Assembly: GCA_900553855.1 (NCBI GenBank)
Contig: USFG01000001.1
Span: 62,001 to 126,000, forward strand
DNA length: 64,000 nt
Direction of reading: 5' to 3'
DNA from: an uncultured Mycoplasmatota bacterium
GTDB taxonomy: Bacteria > Bacillota_I > Bacilli_A > RF39 > UBA660
Shown here in pieces: positions 49,821-59,340 of this stretch. The notes under the pieces are model-generated. The model was not told the DNA's origin. It was given only the letters and a program-made list of their open reading frames with translations, and did not search any database. The position numbers and the translations under genes are program-made. Numbering within the stretch: position 1 is the first letter of the stretch; the number at the start of each line of letters is the position of its first letter.

Positions 49821-50816
49821 ATGAAAATAAATATGTACGATTTTGATGATACCATTTATGATGGAGATTCAAGTGTAGATTTTATAAAATATTGTTATAA
49901 AAAAGGTTATGTTAAATTTAAAAACATATTAAAAATAATGGGAAGTTTTATTAAATACTTTTTTGGAGTTATAGATATTACTGAATTTAAAGAAGTTTTA
50001 TTTAGTTTTTTAAGTAATATTGATGATGGTAAAAAAGTTGTTAATGAATTTTGGAATGAACATTATAAGAATATTAAGAAATTTTATTTAGACAACAATC
50101 ATGAAAATGACATTATTAATTCCGCTAGCCCTTATTTCTTACTTGAGCCTGTTTGTGATAAGTTAGGTGTTAAAGATTTAATTGCATCCGAGGTTAATAT
50201 TAAAAATGGTAAGTTTAAGGGTGAAAATAATAGTAAAGATGTTAAGGTTAAAAATTTTAATAAAAAATATAAAGATTGTCTAGTTGAAGAATGTTATAGT
50301 GATAATCCTTTTAATGATAAATTTATTTTAGAGCTTGCAAATAAAGCTTATGTGGTTAAAGGAGAAAATTTAATTGATTATAAAGAATATATGCCAAGTT
50401 TTATTAAATCTTTATTTAGAAAACTATGGGGATTTTATAGAAATCATTTAGAAGTAATAAATTATTTATTTATAGGTGGATGTACGACTATTATATCAAT
50501 TTTAAGTTATGCTTTATTTGCTAAAGTATGTGATCTTGATTTAGTAGTATCTAATGTGTTATCATGGATTGTATCTGTATTATTTGCCTATTTTACTAAT
50601 AGAGTTATTGTTTTTAATAGTAAAAATAAGAATTATTTTAAAGAGTTTATTTCTTTTACTGGAAGCAGGGTTATTACATTGGTATTAGATACATTGTTAA
50701 TGATTTTGTTTGTTAAAACTTTAAATATAAACGATATGATTGCTAAAGTAATTGTTCAAGTTGTTGTTATTATTGGAAATTATTTGATTAGCAAATTATT
50801 AGTGTTTAAGAAGTAG
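49821..50816 (+). CDS. HAD phosphatase fused to a GtrA membrane domain
   Basis: A 331-residue fusion. Residues 1-190 are a HAD-IB phosphatase: YDFDDTIYDGDSS (the DxDxT nucleophile), NSASPYFLLEPV, and CYSDNPFNDKFILELA with the motif-IV aspartate. Residues 205-331 are a GtrA-like domain of four helices (INYLFIGGCTTIISILSYALF, SWIVSVLFAYFTNRVIVF). GtrA proteins help carry undecaprenyl-linked sugars or act with GtrB transferases. HAD-IB enzymes include PgpC, a phosphatidylglycerophosphate phosphatase, and the next gene is a CDP-alcohol phosphotransferase, so a role in lipid or lipid-linked phosphate removal is plausible but unproved. Confidence 0.82.
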   Translation: MKINMYDFDDTIYDGDSSVDFIKYCYKKGYVKFKNILKIMGSFIKYFFGVIDITEFKEVLFSFLSNIDDGKKVVNEFWNEHYKNIKKFYLDNNHENDIINSASPYFLLEPVCDKLGVKDLIASEVNIKNGKFKGENNSKDVKVKNFNKKYKDCLVEECYSDNPFNDKFILELANKAYVVKGENLIDYKEYMPSFIKSLFRKLWGFYRNHLEVINYLFIGGCTTIISILSYALFAKVCDLDLVVSNVLSWIVSVLFAYFTNRVIVFNSKNKNYFKEFISFTGSRVITLVLDTLLMILFVKTLNINDMIAKVIVQVVVIIGNYLISKLLVFKK

Positions 50817-50827
50817 GGTGTGAGTTT

Positions 50828-51460
50828 ATGAAAAAGTTTATAGGTTTTTATAGAGATTGTGATTTACTTACTATGAGTGGTACTTTTATGGCTCTTTTGG
50901 GTTGTATTTTATCAATTAATGGAAGTAAAGTTATTCCGATATTTTGTTTAATAATTGCTGGGATATGTGATGCATTTGATGGAAAGTTAGCAAGAAGAAG
51001 AAAGTCTAGTGAAATGCAGAGTGTTTATGGTGTACAACTTGATTCACTATCTGATTTGATCTCATTTGGTGTTTTTCCTTTGGTTTATACAATTAATATA
51101 CTACCAAAGAATTATTATTTTGGATGGTTTGCATTAATATTCTATAGCTTGTGTGGAATGATTAGACTTGCTTATTTTAATACACTTGATATTTGTAAAG
51201 AATCTAATAAAGAATACTTTGTTGGAATGCCAATTACATCTATTGCTATATTTTATCCGATTGTTTATTTATTTTTATGGTTAATTAAATTTAGATTTTA
51301 TCCAGAAATTATATCTATTTTTATGATATTAGTTGGACTATCATTTATTAGTACCATAAAAATTAAGAAGTTGGATGATAAGAAAAAAATTATACTTTCT
51401 ATTGTTGGAATTTTATTTATTATAATTTTTTTAGTTTTTTGTTATTTTTGTAAGAAATAA
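50828..51460 (+). CDS. pssA: CDP-diacylglycerol--serine O-phosphatidyltransferase (PssA-like)
   Basis: A 210-residue membrane enzyme of the CDP-alcohol phosphotransferase family with about six helices. The catalytic motif is present: CDAFDGKLAR, then GVQLDSLSDLISFGVFP, giving the DG-AR-G-D-D pattern (spacing between AR and G is about three residues longer than usual). The SDLISFG ending is typical of PssA, which makes phosphatidylserine; other alcohols such as glycerol phosphate or inositol cannot be fully excluded. It lies 11 bases after the HAD-GtrA fusion and before a terminator, forming a two-gene unit. Confidence 0.85.
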   Translation: MKKFIGFYRDCDLLTMSGTFMALLGCILSINGSKVIPIFCLIIAGICDAFDGKLARRRKSSEMQSVYGVQLDSLSDLISFGVFPLVYTINILPKNYYFGWFALIFYSLCGMIRLAYFNTLDICKESNKEYFVGMPITSIAIFYPIVYLFLWLIKFRFYPEIISIFMILVGLSFISTIKIKKLDDKKKIILSIVGILFIIIFLVFCYFCKK

Positions 51461-51493
51461 AAAATTTGTATTAAAAATGATACAGATTTTTTT
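51461..51493 (+). terminator. Terminator after pssA
   Basis: AAATTTGTAT pairs with ATACAGATTT (one G-U) across an eight-base loop, then T's. Confidence 0.75.
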
Positions 51494-51600
51494 ATTTTGT
51501 TGGTTAAATTAATAAATTTTGGTATAGTAATTTTAAATTTTTGTTATTTGCATGATAAGTTTAAGTATAATAAAATGCATTTTGTAAGGAGATAGATTTA

Positions 51601-53466
51601 ATGCTTGAACTTAAAAATGTATGTAAGAAATATGATAGAGATGTTTTAAAGAAAATAAATTTGAAGTTTGGAAATAAAGGACTTATATGTTTAGTTGGTG
51701 AATCTGGTAGTGGTAAAACAACTCTTTTAAATATTATTGGTGGATTAGAACAGCCGGATAGTGGAAAGGTAATTTTTAATGGAAATAATATAAAAAATAT
51801 AAATAGTTCTTTTTATAGTAATCAGTTGGTTAGTTTTATTAATCAAAATTATAATTTAATTGATAAATATACTGTTTTAGAAAATATTTTATTACCTATT
51901 GAACTTAGAAGAATAAGAAGTCCATGTAATGTGAATAAAATATTAAAAATGTTAAGTATTTATAGTTTAAAAAATAAAAAAGTAGTATCTTTGAGTGGCG
52001 GTGAAAAACAAAGAGTAGCGATTGCGAGATGTATAGTACAAAATACGAGAGTAATTTTAGCTGATGAACCTACGGGAGCACTTGATTCGGAGAATGCCTA
52101 TAGTGTAATGAGAATACTTAAGAATTTATCTAAGCAAAAATTGGTTATAGTTGTTACTCATAATATAGAACTAGCTAATAGTTTTGCTGATGGTATTATT
52201 AAAATAAATGATGGTAAAATATGCAGTAAATTAAAAATTATAAATAAAAATAAATATTCCAAAATAAAATGTAATAGAAAGATTAAATTATCATTTATAA
52301 AATTAGTTAAGTATGCAATTAAAAATTTAAATAATAAATTGTTAAGGAATATTTTGACTATTCTTGCATTTACAATTGGATTATTAAGTTTAGAAATTGT
52401 TTTATCAATTAAAACTGGATTTAATAAAGAATTAGATTCGTTAAATAAATCATCCTTTTTTAATTATCCCTTAGTTATAAGTAAAAATAATTATGTAGAT
52501 GATTTTAGTAATAAAGTTGAAAATAAGAATGGTGTTAATGTTAAAAAAGGTTCTTTTGTTACGAATGAGATAGATGATAAATTAATTGGTTTAGTTAATA
52601 ATATTGATAAAAAATATGTTTATGGGATTACTTATTATAGAGATATTGATTATGAATTTAAAAGTATATCTTATGTTAATCCTTCAAATAATTATTTTTA
52701 CTTAGTAAGTGGTAGAATGCCAGAAAATAAGAATGAAGTATTAATATTATATGATGAAGAAGATTCAATAAGTGATAAATTATATAATTATTTAGATGTA
52801 TCTAATAATGGACTTATAAATAATGTTTTTAAGGTAAATGATAAGGAGTTAATGATTACTGGAATTGTTAAGTCAAATAATGATTATTTTAAATCTTTGA
52901 GTGGCATTTTATATTCTAATGATTTATTTGATAATGAAATAACTGATATTTATATTTATGCTAATAATTTAAAAGCTAAAAATATGATTAAAGATTTGCT
53001 TAAAGATTATGAGATATTTGATAATGCGGAGGAAGTTGTTAATTTGACCAAAAAAATGGTAGATGGAATAAGTTTAGTATTAATTTTATTTAGTGTGATT
53101 AGTCTTATTGTATCGATGATTATGATATTTGTTATTTCATATATATCGGTAATGGAGAGAAATAAAGATATTGGTATATATAAAAGTATTGGATTTAGGA
53201 ATAAAGATATAAAAAATTTATTTATTGTTGAAAATTTAATAATTGGTATGTGTTCTTTTTATTTAACAATGATATTTATTCTTTTAGTAAGTAATGTTAT
53301 AAATAAATTTGTGTATAGTTATATTAATTTTGAACATATTATGAGTTTAGATATATTAAATATTATTTTGTTGTTCTTTTTAAGTTTATTTTTGTGTTAT
53401 ATTGCAAGTTTTATTCCCGCTAAAATTGCGTCAAATAAGAAAATAGTTGACATATTTAACAATTAA
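51601..53466 (+). CDS. MacB-type ABC protein (ATPase fused to FtsX-like permease)
   Basis: A 621-residue protein. Residues 1-205 are a LolD/MacB-class ATPase: VGESGSGKTTLLNIIGG, LSGGEKQRVAIARC, LADEPTGALD and VVTHNIELA. A helix at about 250-270 is followed by a large outer domain (about 275-480). Three helices form the FtsX region (SYISVMERNKDIGIYKSIG is the coupling-helix text). MacB-type proteins use ATP to push substrates from the outside, exporting peptides or antibiotics or sensing them as in BceAB. No partner membrane-fusion or two-component genes are beside it. The start is ATG 51601 with AAGGAGA. Confidence 0.88.
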   Translation: MLELKNVCKKYDRDVLKKINLKFGNKGLICLVGESGSGKTTLLNIIGGLEQPDSGKVIFNGNNIKNINSSFYSNQLVSFINQNYNLIDKYTVLENILLPIELRRIRSPCNVNKILKMLSIYSLKNKKVVSLSGGEKQRVAIARCIVQNTRVILADEPTGALDSENAYSVMRILKNLSKQKLVIVVTHNIELANSFADGIIKINDGKICSKLKIINKNKYSKIKCNRKIKLSFIKLVKYAIKNLNNKLLRNILTILAFTIGLLSLEIVLSIKTGFNKELDSLNKSSFFNYPLVISKNNYVDDFSNKVENKNGVNVKKGSFVTNEIDDKLIGLVNNIDKKYVYGITYYRDIDYEFKSISYVNPSNNYFYLVSGRMPENKNEVLILYDEEDSISDKLYNYLDVSNNGLINNVFKVNDKELMITGIVKSNNDYFKSLSGILYSNDLFDNEITDIYIYANNLKAKNMIKDLLKDYEIFDNAEEVVNLTKKMVDGISLVLILFSVISLIVSMIMIFVISYISVMERNKDIGIYKSIGFRNKDIKNLFIVENLIIGMCSFYLTMIFILLVSNVINKFVYSYINFEHIMSLDILNIILLFFLSLFLCYIASFIPAKIASNKKIVDIFNN

Positions 53467-53525
53467 ATGTTTAAAGTTAAATTAAATAAAGCTATAATTT
53501 AATTAGGGTAGGATGTGAATATATT

Positions 53526-54086
53526 GTGAATATACCAGTAGGAATAAGTAATAGACATGTACATTTAACTGAAGAAGTATGGAAGAAATTATTTGGTGAT
53601 GAGGAGATAACTGTAAGAAATTATTTAAATCAACCAGGACAATTTGCTAGTAATATGATAGTAGATGTTAAGGTTGATGATGCAATAATTAATCATATTA
53701 GAGTTGTTGGACCTTTTAGAAATTATAATCAAATTGAAATTGATGATACTGATGCTAAAATACTAGGAGTAATTCCGCCTAGAAGACAAAGTGGAGATTT
53801 AGATGATAGTTTACCAATAATAGTTATTGGTCCTAAAGGAAGTGTATCTTTGGATAAAGGATTAATTATGTCAGATGCTCATATACATATGGATCCTGAA
53901 ACAGCAACTAAAATGCATTTAGTAAATAAAGAAGTTGTTGATGTATTTAAAAATGGTGTTAAACTTTTAAATGCGAAGATTAAGATTTTAGATAATTCTT
54001 ATATTGAGATGCATATTGATAAAGATGAAGAAGTGCTATATGACTTACATCAAGGAGATATTGTTGAATTTAAAAAGACTTTATAA
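53526..54086 (+). CDS. pduL: Phosphotransacylase PduL
   Basis: A 186-residue enzyme that swaps phosphate and CoA on acetyl or propionyl groups. Two-domain PduL barrels carry the zinc-binding histidines SNRHVHLTEE and SDAHIHMDP. Other marks are NQPGQFAS, RVVGPFRNYNQIEI and the basic PPRRQSGD loop that binds CoA/phosphate. The N-terminal encapsulation peptide of microcompartment PduL is absent, and no shell or diol genes are near, so it probably replaces Pta in acetate/ATP formation. The start is GTG 53526. It stands between unrelated genes and has no visible operon partner. Confidence 0.92.
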   Translation: MNIPVGISNRHVHLTEEVWKKLFGDEEITVRNYLNQPGQFASNMIVDVKVDDAIINHIRVVGPFRNYNQIEIDDTDAKILGVIPPRRQSGDLDDSLPIIVIGPKGSVSLDKGLIMSDAHIHMDPETATKMHLVNKEVVDVFKNGVKLLNAKIKILDNSYIEMHIDKDEEVLYDLHQGDIVEFKKTL

Positions 54087-54109
54087 TATTATAGTGTAGT
54101 GATGTTTTT

Positions 54110-55090
54110 ATGAAGTGGAAAATTGGTAATGTTGAAATTAAAAATCAGGTAGTCCTTGCACCAATGGCAGGCATAAGTAATACAGCCTATCGTCAGATTA
54201 TTAAAGAAATGGGAGCCGGGCTTATATTTGCAGAAATGGTTAGTGATAAGGCTTTAGTATATGGAAGTGAAAAAACATTCGATTTGTTAAAAATGAGTGA
54301 TATGGAAAGGCCAATTGCTCAACAAATTTTTGGTAGTGATGTTGATTCATTTGTTAAAGCAGCTAAATTAGTTGAGGATAAAATGCATCCTGATATTATT
54401 GATATTAATATGGGGTGTCCTGTACCTAAAGTGGCTATTAAATCACAGGCTGGAAGTGCACTTCTTAAAAATCCCGATAAAATAAAAGAAATAGTAAGTG
54501 CTGTTGTTAAAGCAGTAAGTGTTCCGGTAACTGTTAAAATTCGTAGTGGATGGGATGCAAATAGTGTTAATGCAGTGGAAGTTGCTAAAGTTATTGAGGA
54601 AGCAGGGGCTAGCGCTATCACGGTTCATGGAAGAACTAGAGCACAAGGATATAGCGGAAATGCTGATTGGAATATAATAAAACAAGTTAAAGAAATGGTA
54701 AGCATCCCTGTTATTGGTAATGGAGATGTTACAAGTGCTGAAAAAGCAAAAGAGATGCTAGATTTTACTGGATGTGACGCAGTTATGATAGGTAGAGGTG
54801 TACTTGGAAATCCCTGGCTTATTAATGAATGCGTATCATATTTAGAGTCAGGAATTATTCCACTTAAACCAAGTGCAAGAGAAAAAATAGAAATGCTTAA
54901 AAGACATTATCAATTATTAGTAGATTCGACTTCAGAAAAACAAGCAATACTTGAAATTAGAACGCATGCATTATGGTATATTAAAGGAATGCCAAAAAGT
55001 GCGTATATAAAAAATGAAATTTGTAAAACTAAAAATAGTGAAGATTTATTCAAAATCTTAAATGATTATTTGGGTGATTTAGATGATTAA
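54110..55090 (+). CDS. dusB: tRNA-dihydrouridine synthase (DusB type)
   Basis: A 326-residue flavoenzyme that reduces uridine in the D-loop of tRNA. The TIM barrel starts VVLAPMAGISNTAYR. The catalytic cysteine is in DINMGCPVPKV, the FMN/RNA contacts are in VKIRSGWD and TVHGRTRAQGYSG, and the phosphate site is in GNGDVTSAEKA with MIGRGVLGNPW. The helical C-terminal domain is present. It overlaps the following GtrA gene by eight bases. The common neighbour lysS is not here. Confidence 0.93.
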   Translation: MKWKIGNVEIKNQVVLAPMAGISNTAYRQIIKEMGAGLIFAEMVSDKALVYGSEKTFDLLKMSDMERPIAQQIFGSDVDSFVKAAKLVEDKMHPDIIDINMGCPVPKVAIKSQAGSALLKNPDKIKEIVSAVVKAVSVPVTVKIRSGWDANSVNAVEVAKVIEEAGASAITVHGRTRAQGYSGNADWNIIKQVKEMVSIPVIGNGDVTSAEKAKEMLDFTGCDAVMIGRGVLGNPWLINECVSYLESGIIPLKPSAREKIEMLKRHYQLLVDSTSEKQAILEIRTHALWYIKGMPKSAYIKNEICKTKNSEDLFKILNDYLGDLDD

Positions 55091-55466
55091 AAATATTTTT
55101 AGTAAACAATATTTAAAATACTGTGTTGTAGGAACTATTGGTGGAATTATTGAACTTGCCTTATTTTACTTTTTAAATGATAGGATACAAATTAATTATT
55201 TAATTGCTAATGTTATTACTTTTGTTGTAACAGTTACTATTTTATATTTTTTAAATAAAAAGTTTGTGTATAAAGCTGAAAATAAGGATAATGTGGGATT
55301 TATAATGTTTTTTGTTAGTAGAATAGCAGGACTTGTTATAGATAGTATTGTATTAACTGTTTGTTTAAAAATACTTATGTTTCCTAGTTTAATTTCAAAG
55401 TTTATTTCGTCATCTTCTACTACTTACATAAACTATTGTGTTGGAAAATTTATATTCAATAATTAA
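55083..55466 (+). CDS. GtrA family membrane protein
   Basis: A 127-residue protein with four helices, the stand-alone GtrA/DPMS type: YLKYCVVGTIGGIIELALFYFL, then ILYFLNKKFVY and the VSRIAGLVIDSIV helix. It probably helps flip or present undecaprenyl-linked sugars. It starts inside the end of dusB (eight-base overlap). A second GtrA domain is fused to a HAD phosphatase at 49821, so the cell has at least two. Confidence 0.88.
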   Translation: MIKNIFSKQYLKYCVVGTIGGIIELALFYFLNDRIQINYLIANVITFVVTVTILYFLNKKFVYKAENKDNVGFIMFFVSRIAGLVIDSIVLTVCLKILMFPSLISKFISSSSTTYINYCVGKFIFNN

Positions 55467-55645
55467 TTTATTACATTTTTAATGTTTTTCTTTACTGTTT
55501 TCTTTGTTTTATTTAATTATTGATAATTCATTTTAACCAACACTCACCTTATTTAACTCTTTTTTATGTATCATTAATATGATTTGTTTTTTTCTTCTTA
55601 TATATTTGTTAGTTTTACCCGTCTAATAAATATAATAATTAAAGA

Positions 55646-55674
55646 TTGAATTATATTTAATAATAGTCTATAAT
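55646..55674 (+). promoter_or_regulatory. Promoter of the zinc-ribbon gene
   Basis: TTGAAT (55646-55651), 17-base spacer, TATAAT (55669-55674); the ATG is 25 bases downstream after GGAGG. Confidence 0.7.
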
Positions 55675-55698
55675 TATGATAGGATATGGAGGATAAAA

Positions 55699-56388
55699 AT
55701 GGATAAAGATGATACTAAAAAAGTAGTTAAAAAGAGTACTAGAACTAAAAAAGATACTTCTAAAAAAATTAATGAATTAAATGAAACAGTTAAGAAAACA
55801 GTAAAGAGTGATATTGATAATGTAGTTAAAGAAATTAAAGAAACTGCAATTAAAGAAGTAGAAGATTTAACAAATAAACAAAAATGTAAGTTCTGTGGCA
55901 AATATTTTGATAAGGGAATGACTATATGTCCTAATTGTCGTAGAAGAAATAAACGTACTTCTGGTGACTTTATATTTTTTGCAGTGCTTGCTATTGTATT
56001 CTTGTTTTGTATTTTAATTTTTTACTTTATTGATACTAAGGTAATTAATAAAGAAACTTATGAATCTTATACACAAAAATGTGTATTAGTTAGTTATGAA
56101 GATTTAGTTAGAGTTCCTAAAAAATATTTGTATAGTGATGTAACGTTAGTTGGTAAAGTTGTTGAAGTAACAGGAACTAATGATGGTTTATATAATTCTA
56201 TGAATATTGTATTAGATTTAAATTTATTTGATGATGGTTATGAAAGCCTTGTCAATGTTGAATTTAATGATAGTTCTTTTGAAAAAGGATTTATAAATGG
56301 TGATATAGTTAAAGTTTATGGTGAATATTCAATTATAAACGGAAACAGACCTACAATTCAGGCAAAATATGTAAATTTAAATAATTAA
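55699..56388 (+). CDS. Zinc-ribbon membrane protein with outer OB-like domain
   Basis: A 229-residue protein. Residues 1-60 are a Lys/Thr-rich charged helix (coiled-coil-like). Residues 62-82 form a zinc ribbon (CKFCGKYFDKGMTICPNC, two CxxC). A membrane helix follows (about 93-113). The outer part (about 128-229) resembles the OB-type tRNA_anti-like domain: YLYSDVTLVGKVVEV, INGDIVKVYGEYSI. Such zinc-ribbon plus membrane plus OB proteins are common in Firmicutes and of unknown role. It has its own promoter and terminator. The OB call is by eye. Confidence 0.68.
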   Translation: MDKDDTKKVVKKSTRTKKDTSKKINELNETVKKTVKSDIDNVVKEIKETAIKEVEDLTNKQKCKFCGKYFDKGMTICPNCRRRNKRTSGDFIFFAVLAIVFLFCILIFYFIDTKVINKETYESYTQKCVLVSYEDLVRVPKKYLYSDVTLVGKVVEVTGTNDGLYNSMNIVLDLNLFDDGYESLVNVEFNDSSFEKGFINGDIVKVYGEYSIINGNRPTIQAKYVNLNN

Positions 56389-56403
56389 TTTAATTAACAA
56401 ATT

Positions 56404-56428
56404 GATCATGTGTAAACATGATCTTTTT
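56404..56428 (+). terminator. Terminator of the zinc-ribbon gene
   Basis: GATCATGT-GTAA-ACATGATC perfect hairpin followed by TTTTT. Confidence 0.88.
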
Positions 56429-56484
56429 AATTGTTTAATTTTTAATTTTTGTGGTAAAATACTACTGAAATGAAGTGATGTAAT

Positions 56485-59298
56485 ATGGATAAAATTATAA
56501 TTAAAGGTGCTAGAGAAAATAATTTAAAAAATATTGATTTAGAATTGCCTAAGAATAAATTAATTGTTATGACTGGTGTATCTGGTTCGGGAAAGAGTAG
56601 CCTTGCTTTTGATACCATTTATGCTGAAGGGGAAAGAAGATATATTGAATCTTTAAGTGCATATGCAAGACAGTTTTTGGGTGGATCTGATAAACCTGAT
56701 GTAGACTCTATTGAAGGATTATCTCCTAGTATTTCGATTGATCAAAAAACAACTAACAATAATCCAAGAAGTACAGTTGGTACTGTAACAGAGATATATG
56801 ATTATTTACGTTTGTTATTTGCAAGAGTAGGAACTCCATATTGTCCTAATCATCACGTGCCAATTACTAGTCAAAGTATTGAAGAAATGACTAATAAGAT
56901 TTTAGCTATGGATGAAGGAACTAAGTTAGAAATACTTACTCCTATTGTTCATGGTGAAAAAGGTACTCATCAAGATTTGTTTGATGATTTAAGAAAAAAA
57001 GGATTTACTAGAGTAAGAGTTAATGGAGAAATGCATGACTTATCAGAAAATATTGTCTTAGAAAAAAATAAGAAAGATAATATTTATTTGGTAGTTGATC
57101 GTATTGTTGTTAATCCGGATGAAAGAAGTCGTATATTTGAAGCAATTGAACTTAGTACAAAGATGGCAAGTGGTAAGGTTTTAATACATGTAATTGATGG
57201 TGAAGAATTTATAATGAGTGAACATTATGCTTGTCCTGAATGTAACTTTAGTTTGCCTGAATTAGAACCTAGATTATTCTCATTTAATGCCCCATATGGA
57301 GCCTGCCCTGAATGTAAAGGTTTAGGTGTTAAACAAAATATTAGTATTGATTTACTTATTCCTGATAAAAATAAATCAGTATATGAGGGAGCAATTAAAG
57401 GATTTAGTTTAGATCAAAATATTGCTTTAACTGAACTTGAGACTGTTTGTAAATATTATAATATTGATTTAAATAAGAAAATATCTGAACTTAGTAAAAA
57501 AGAATTAGATATAATTTTATATGGTAGTAATGAATTATTTGATTTTGAATATGTAAGTAAGAATGGTAATAAAAGATATGTTACAGATACTTATGAAGGA
57601 ATTGCTAATAATTTCCAAAGAAGATATATGGAAACTTCAAGTAAGTGGATAAGAGATTGGCTAAGTTCATATATGGTTGATTTACCTTGTAAGAAATGTC
57701 ATGGTGCTAGATTATCTGATGATGTTTTAGCGGTTAAAATTAATGGTTTAAGTATTTATGAGGTGTGTTTGAAAAGTATTAGAGATTTAATAGATTTTTT
57801 TGATAATTTAAAACTTACCAAAGAACAAGAAAATATTGCTAGTTTAATTGTTAAAGAAATTCAAAATAGATTAAGCTTTTTAAATAATGTTGGACTTGGT
57901 TATTTAACTTTAGCTAGAGAAGCAAGTACATTATCAGGTGGTGAATCACAAAGAATTCGTTTAGCTACTCAAATTGGTAGTAAGTTAACTGGCGTTTTAT
58001 ATGTTTTAGATGAGCCAAGTATTGGTTTACATCAAAGGGATAATGATAAATTAATTAATTCCTTGAAAGAAATGAGAGATCTTGGAAATACTTTAATTGT
58101 TGTTGAACATGATGAAGATACAATGAGAGCTGCTGATTATTTAGTTGATATTGGACCGGGACCTGGTGATCAAGGTGGAGAGGTTGTTGCAGCTGGAACG
58201 CCTGAAGAGGTAATGCGAAACAAGAATAGTTTAACGGGAAAATATTTAACTGGTGAATTAAAAATAGATGTTCCTAAAAAACGTAGAAAAGGTAATGGAA
58301 AATTTATTGAAATAAAGGGTGCTAGTCAAAATAATTTAAAGAATATAAATGTTAAATTTCCACTTGGAACTATGACTTTGGTTACGGGTGTATCTGGGTC
58401 TGGTAAATCAAGTTTAGTTACGGAAACACTTGTTAGAGCACTAAGAGCTAAAGTTTACGGAACAATGGTAATACCAGGAAAAAATAAGGGGATTAAAGGA
58501 CTTGAAAACGTTGATAAAGTAGTAGATATTTCTCAAGAACCAATAGGTAGAACTCCTAGAAGTAATCCAGCAACTTATGTTGGAGTATTTGATGATATTC
58601 GTGATTTATTTGCTGAGATGAAAGAATCTAAAATGAAAGGCTATGATAAGGGTAGATTTTCATTCAATGTTAAAGGTGGTAGATGCGAGGCTTGTCAAGG
58701 TGATGGTATTAAGAAAATTGAGATGCATTTTTTACCGGATGTTTATGTTCCTTGTGATGTATGTCATGGTACTAGATATAATCGTGAGACTTTAGACGTT
58801 AAATTTAAAGGTAAAAATATTGCAGAAGTACTTGATATGAGAGTTAGTGAAGCTATTGAATTCTTCGATAGTGTACCTAAGATTAAAAATAAATTACAGA
58901 CTATGATAGATGTAGGACTTCCGTATATTAAGCTTGGACAAAGTGCACCAACTTTATCTGGTGGAGAAGCAGCACGTGTTAAACTTGCGAAAGAATTACA
59001 AAAGAAACCAACTGGTAAGAGTGTCTTTATATTAGATGAACCAACTACTGGTTTACATACTGATGATATTAAGAAATTACTTGTTGTTTTAGAACGTATT
59101 GTTGATAATGGTGATACAGTTATTATTATTGAACATAATTTAGATGTAATTAAATGTGCGGATTATATTATTGATATTGGTCCAAATGGTGGTGATGATG
59201 GTGGTAAAGTTATTGCTAAAGGAACACCAGAAGAAATTGTTAAAGTTAAAGAATCATTTACTGGAGAGTATTTGAAGTCTAAATTAGAGGAAAAGTAA
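56485..59298 (+). CDS. uvrA: Excinuclease ABC subunit A (UvrA)
   Basis: A 937-residue damage-recognition ATPase of nucleotide excision repair. It has two ABC modules: Walker A motifs TGVSGSGKSSLAFDT (near 31) and TGVSGSGKSSLVTET (near 640), and signatures LSGGESQRIRLA and LSGGEAARVKLA. Walker B and switch regions are VLDEPSIGLHQRD and FILDEPTTGLHTDD. Zinc modules are CPECNFSLPELEPRLFSFN, a central CKKCHGARL, and CEACQGDGI with CDVCHGTR. The length is standard. No uvrB lies directly upstream, unlike Bacillus uvrBA. A TTGTTT-18-TAAAAT promoter match lies above the SD-like GTGATGT. It ends in a terminator. Confidence 0.97.
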   Translation: MDKIIIKGARENNLKNIDLELPKNKLIVMTGVSGSGKSSLAFDTIYAEGERRYIESLSAYARQFLGGSDKPDVDSIEGLSPSISIDQKTTNNNPRSTVGTVTEIYDYLRLLFARVGTPYCPNHHVPITSQSIEEMTNKILAMDEGTKLEILTPIVHGEKGTHQDLFDDLRKKGFTRVRVNGEMHDLSENIVLEKNKKDNIYLVVDRIVVNPDERSRIFEAIELSTKMASGKVLIHVIDGEEFIMSEHYACPECNFSLPELEPRLFSFNAPYGACPECKGLGVKQNISIDLLIPDKNKSVYEGAIKGFSLDQNIALTELETVCKYYNIDLNKKISELSKKELDIILYGSNELFDFEYVSKNGNKRYVTDTYEGIANNFQRRYMETSSKWIRDWLSSYMVDLPCKKCHGARLSDDVLAVKINGLSIYEVCLKSIRDLIDFFDNLKLTKEQENIASLIVKEIQNRLSFLNNVGLGYLTLAREASTLSGGESQRIRLATQIGSKLTGVLYVLDEPSIGLHQRDNDKLINSLKEMRDLGNTLIVVEHDEDTMRAADYLVDIGPGPGDQGGEVVAAGTPEEVMRNKNSLTGKYLTGELKIDVPKKRRKGNGKFIEIKGASQNNLKNINVKFPLGTMTLVTGVSGSGKSSLVTETLVRALRAKVYGTMVIPGKNKGIKGLENVDKVVDISQEPIGRTPRSNPATYVGVFDDIRDLFAEMKESKMKGYDKGRFSFNVKGGRCEACQGDGIKKIEMHFLPDVYVPCDVCHGTRYNRETLDVKFKGKNIAEVLDMRVSEAIEFFDSVPKIKNKLQTMIDVGLPYIKLGQSAPTLSGGEAARVKLAKELQKKPTGKSVFILDEPTTGLHTDDIKKLLVVLERIVDNGDTVIIIEHNLDVIKCADYIIDIGPNGGDDGGKVIAKGTPEEIVKVKESFTGEYLKSKLEEK

Positions 59299-59320
59299 GC
59301 ATTAGTTGTTTACTTTTTTT
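59291..59320 (+). terminator. Terminator after uvrA
   Basis: AAAGTAA (59292-59298) and TTACTTT (59310-59316) pair, followed by T's. Confidence 0.7.
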
Positions 59321-59340
59321 GTTTTATATACATAAATCTT

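Noticed and set aside
54319..54685. Two minus-strand ORFs inside dusB
   Set aside because: Antisense artefacts of a conserved enzyme gene.
55467..55645. Possible ncRNA in the 180-base pyrimidine-rich gap
   Set aside because: No stable hairpin, conserved box or terminator seen; only the promoter at its end is supported.
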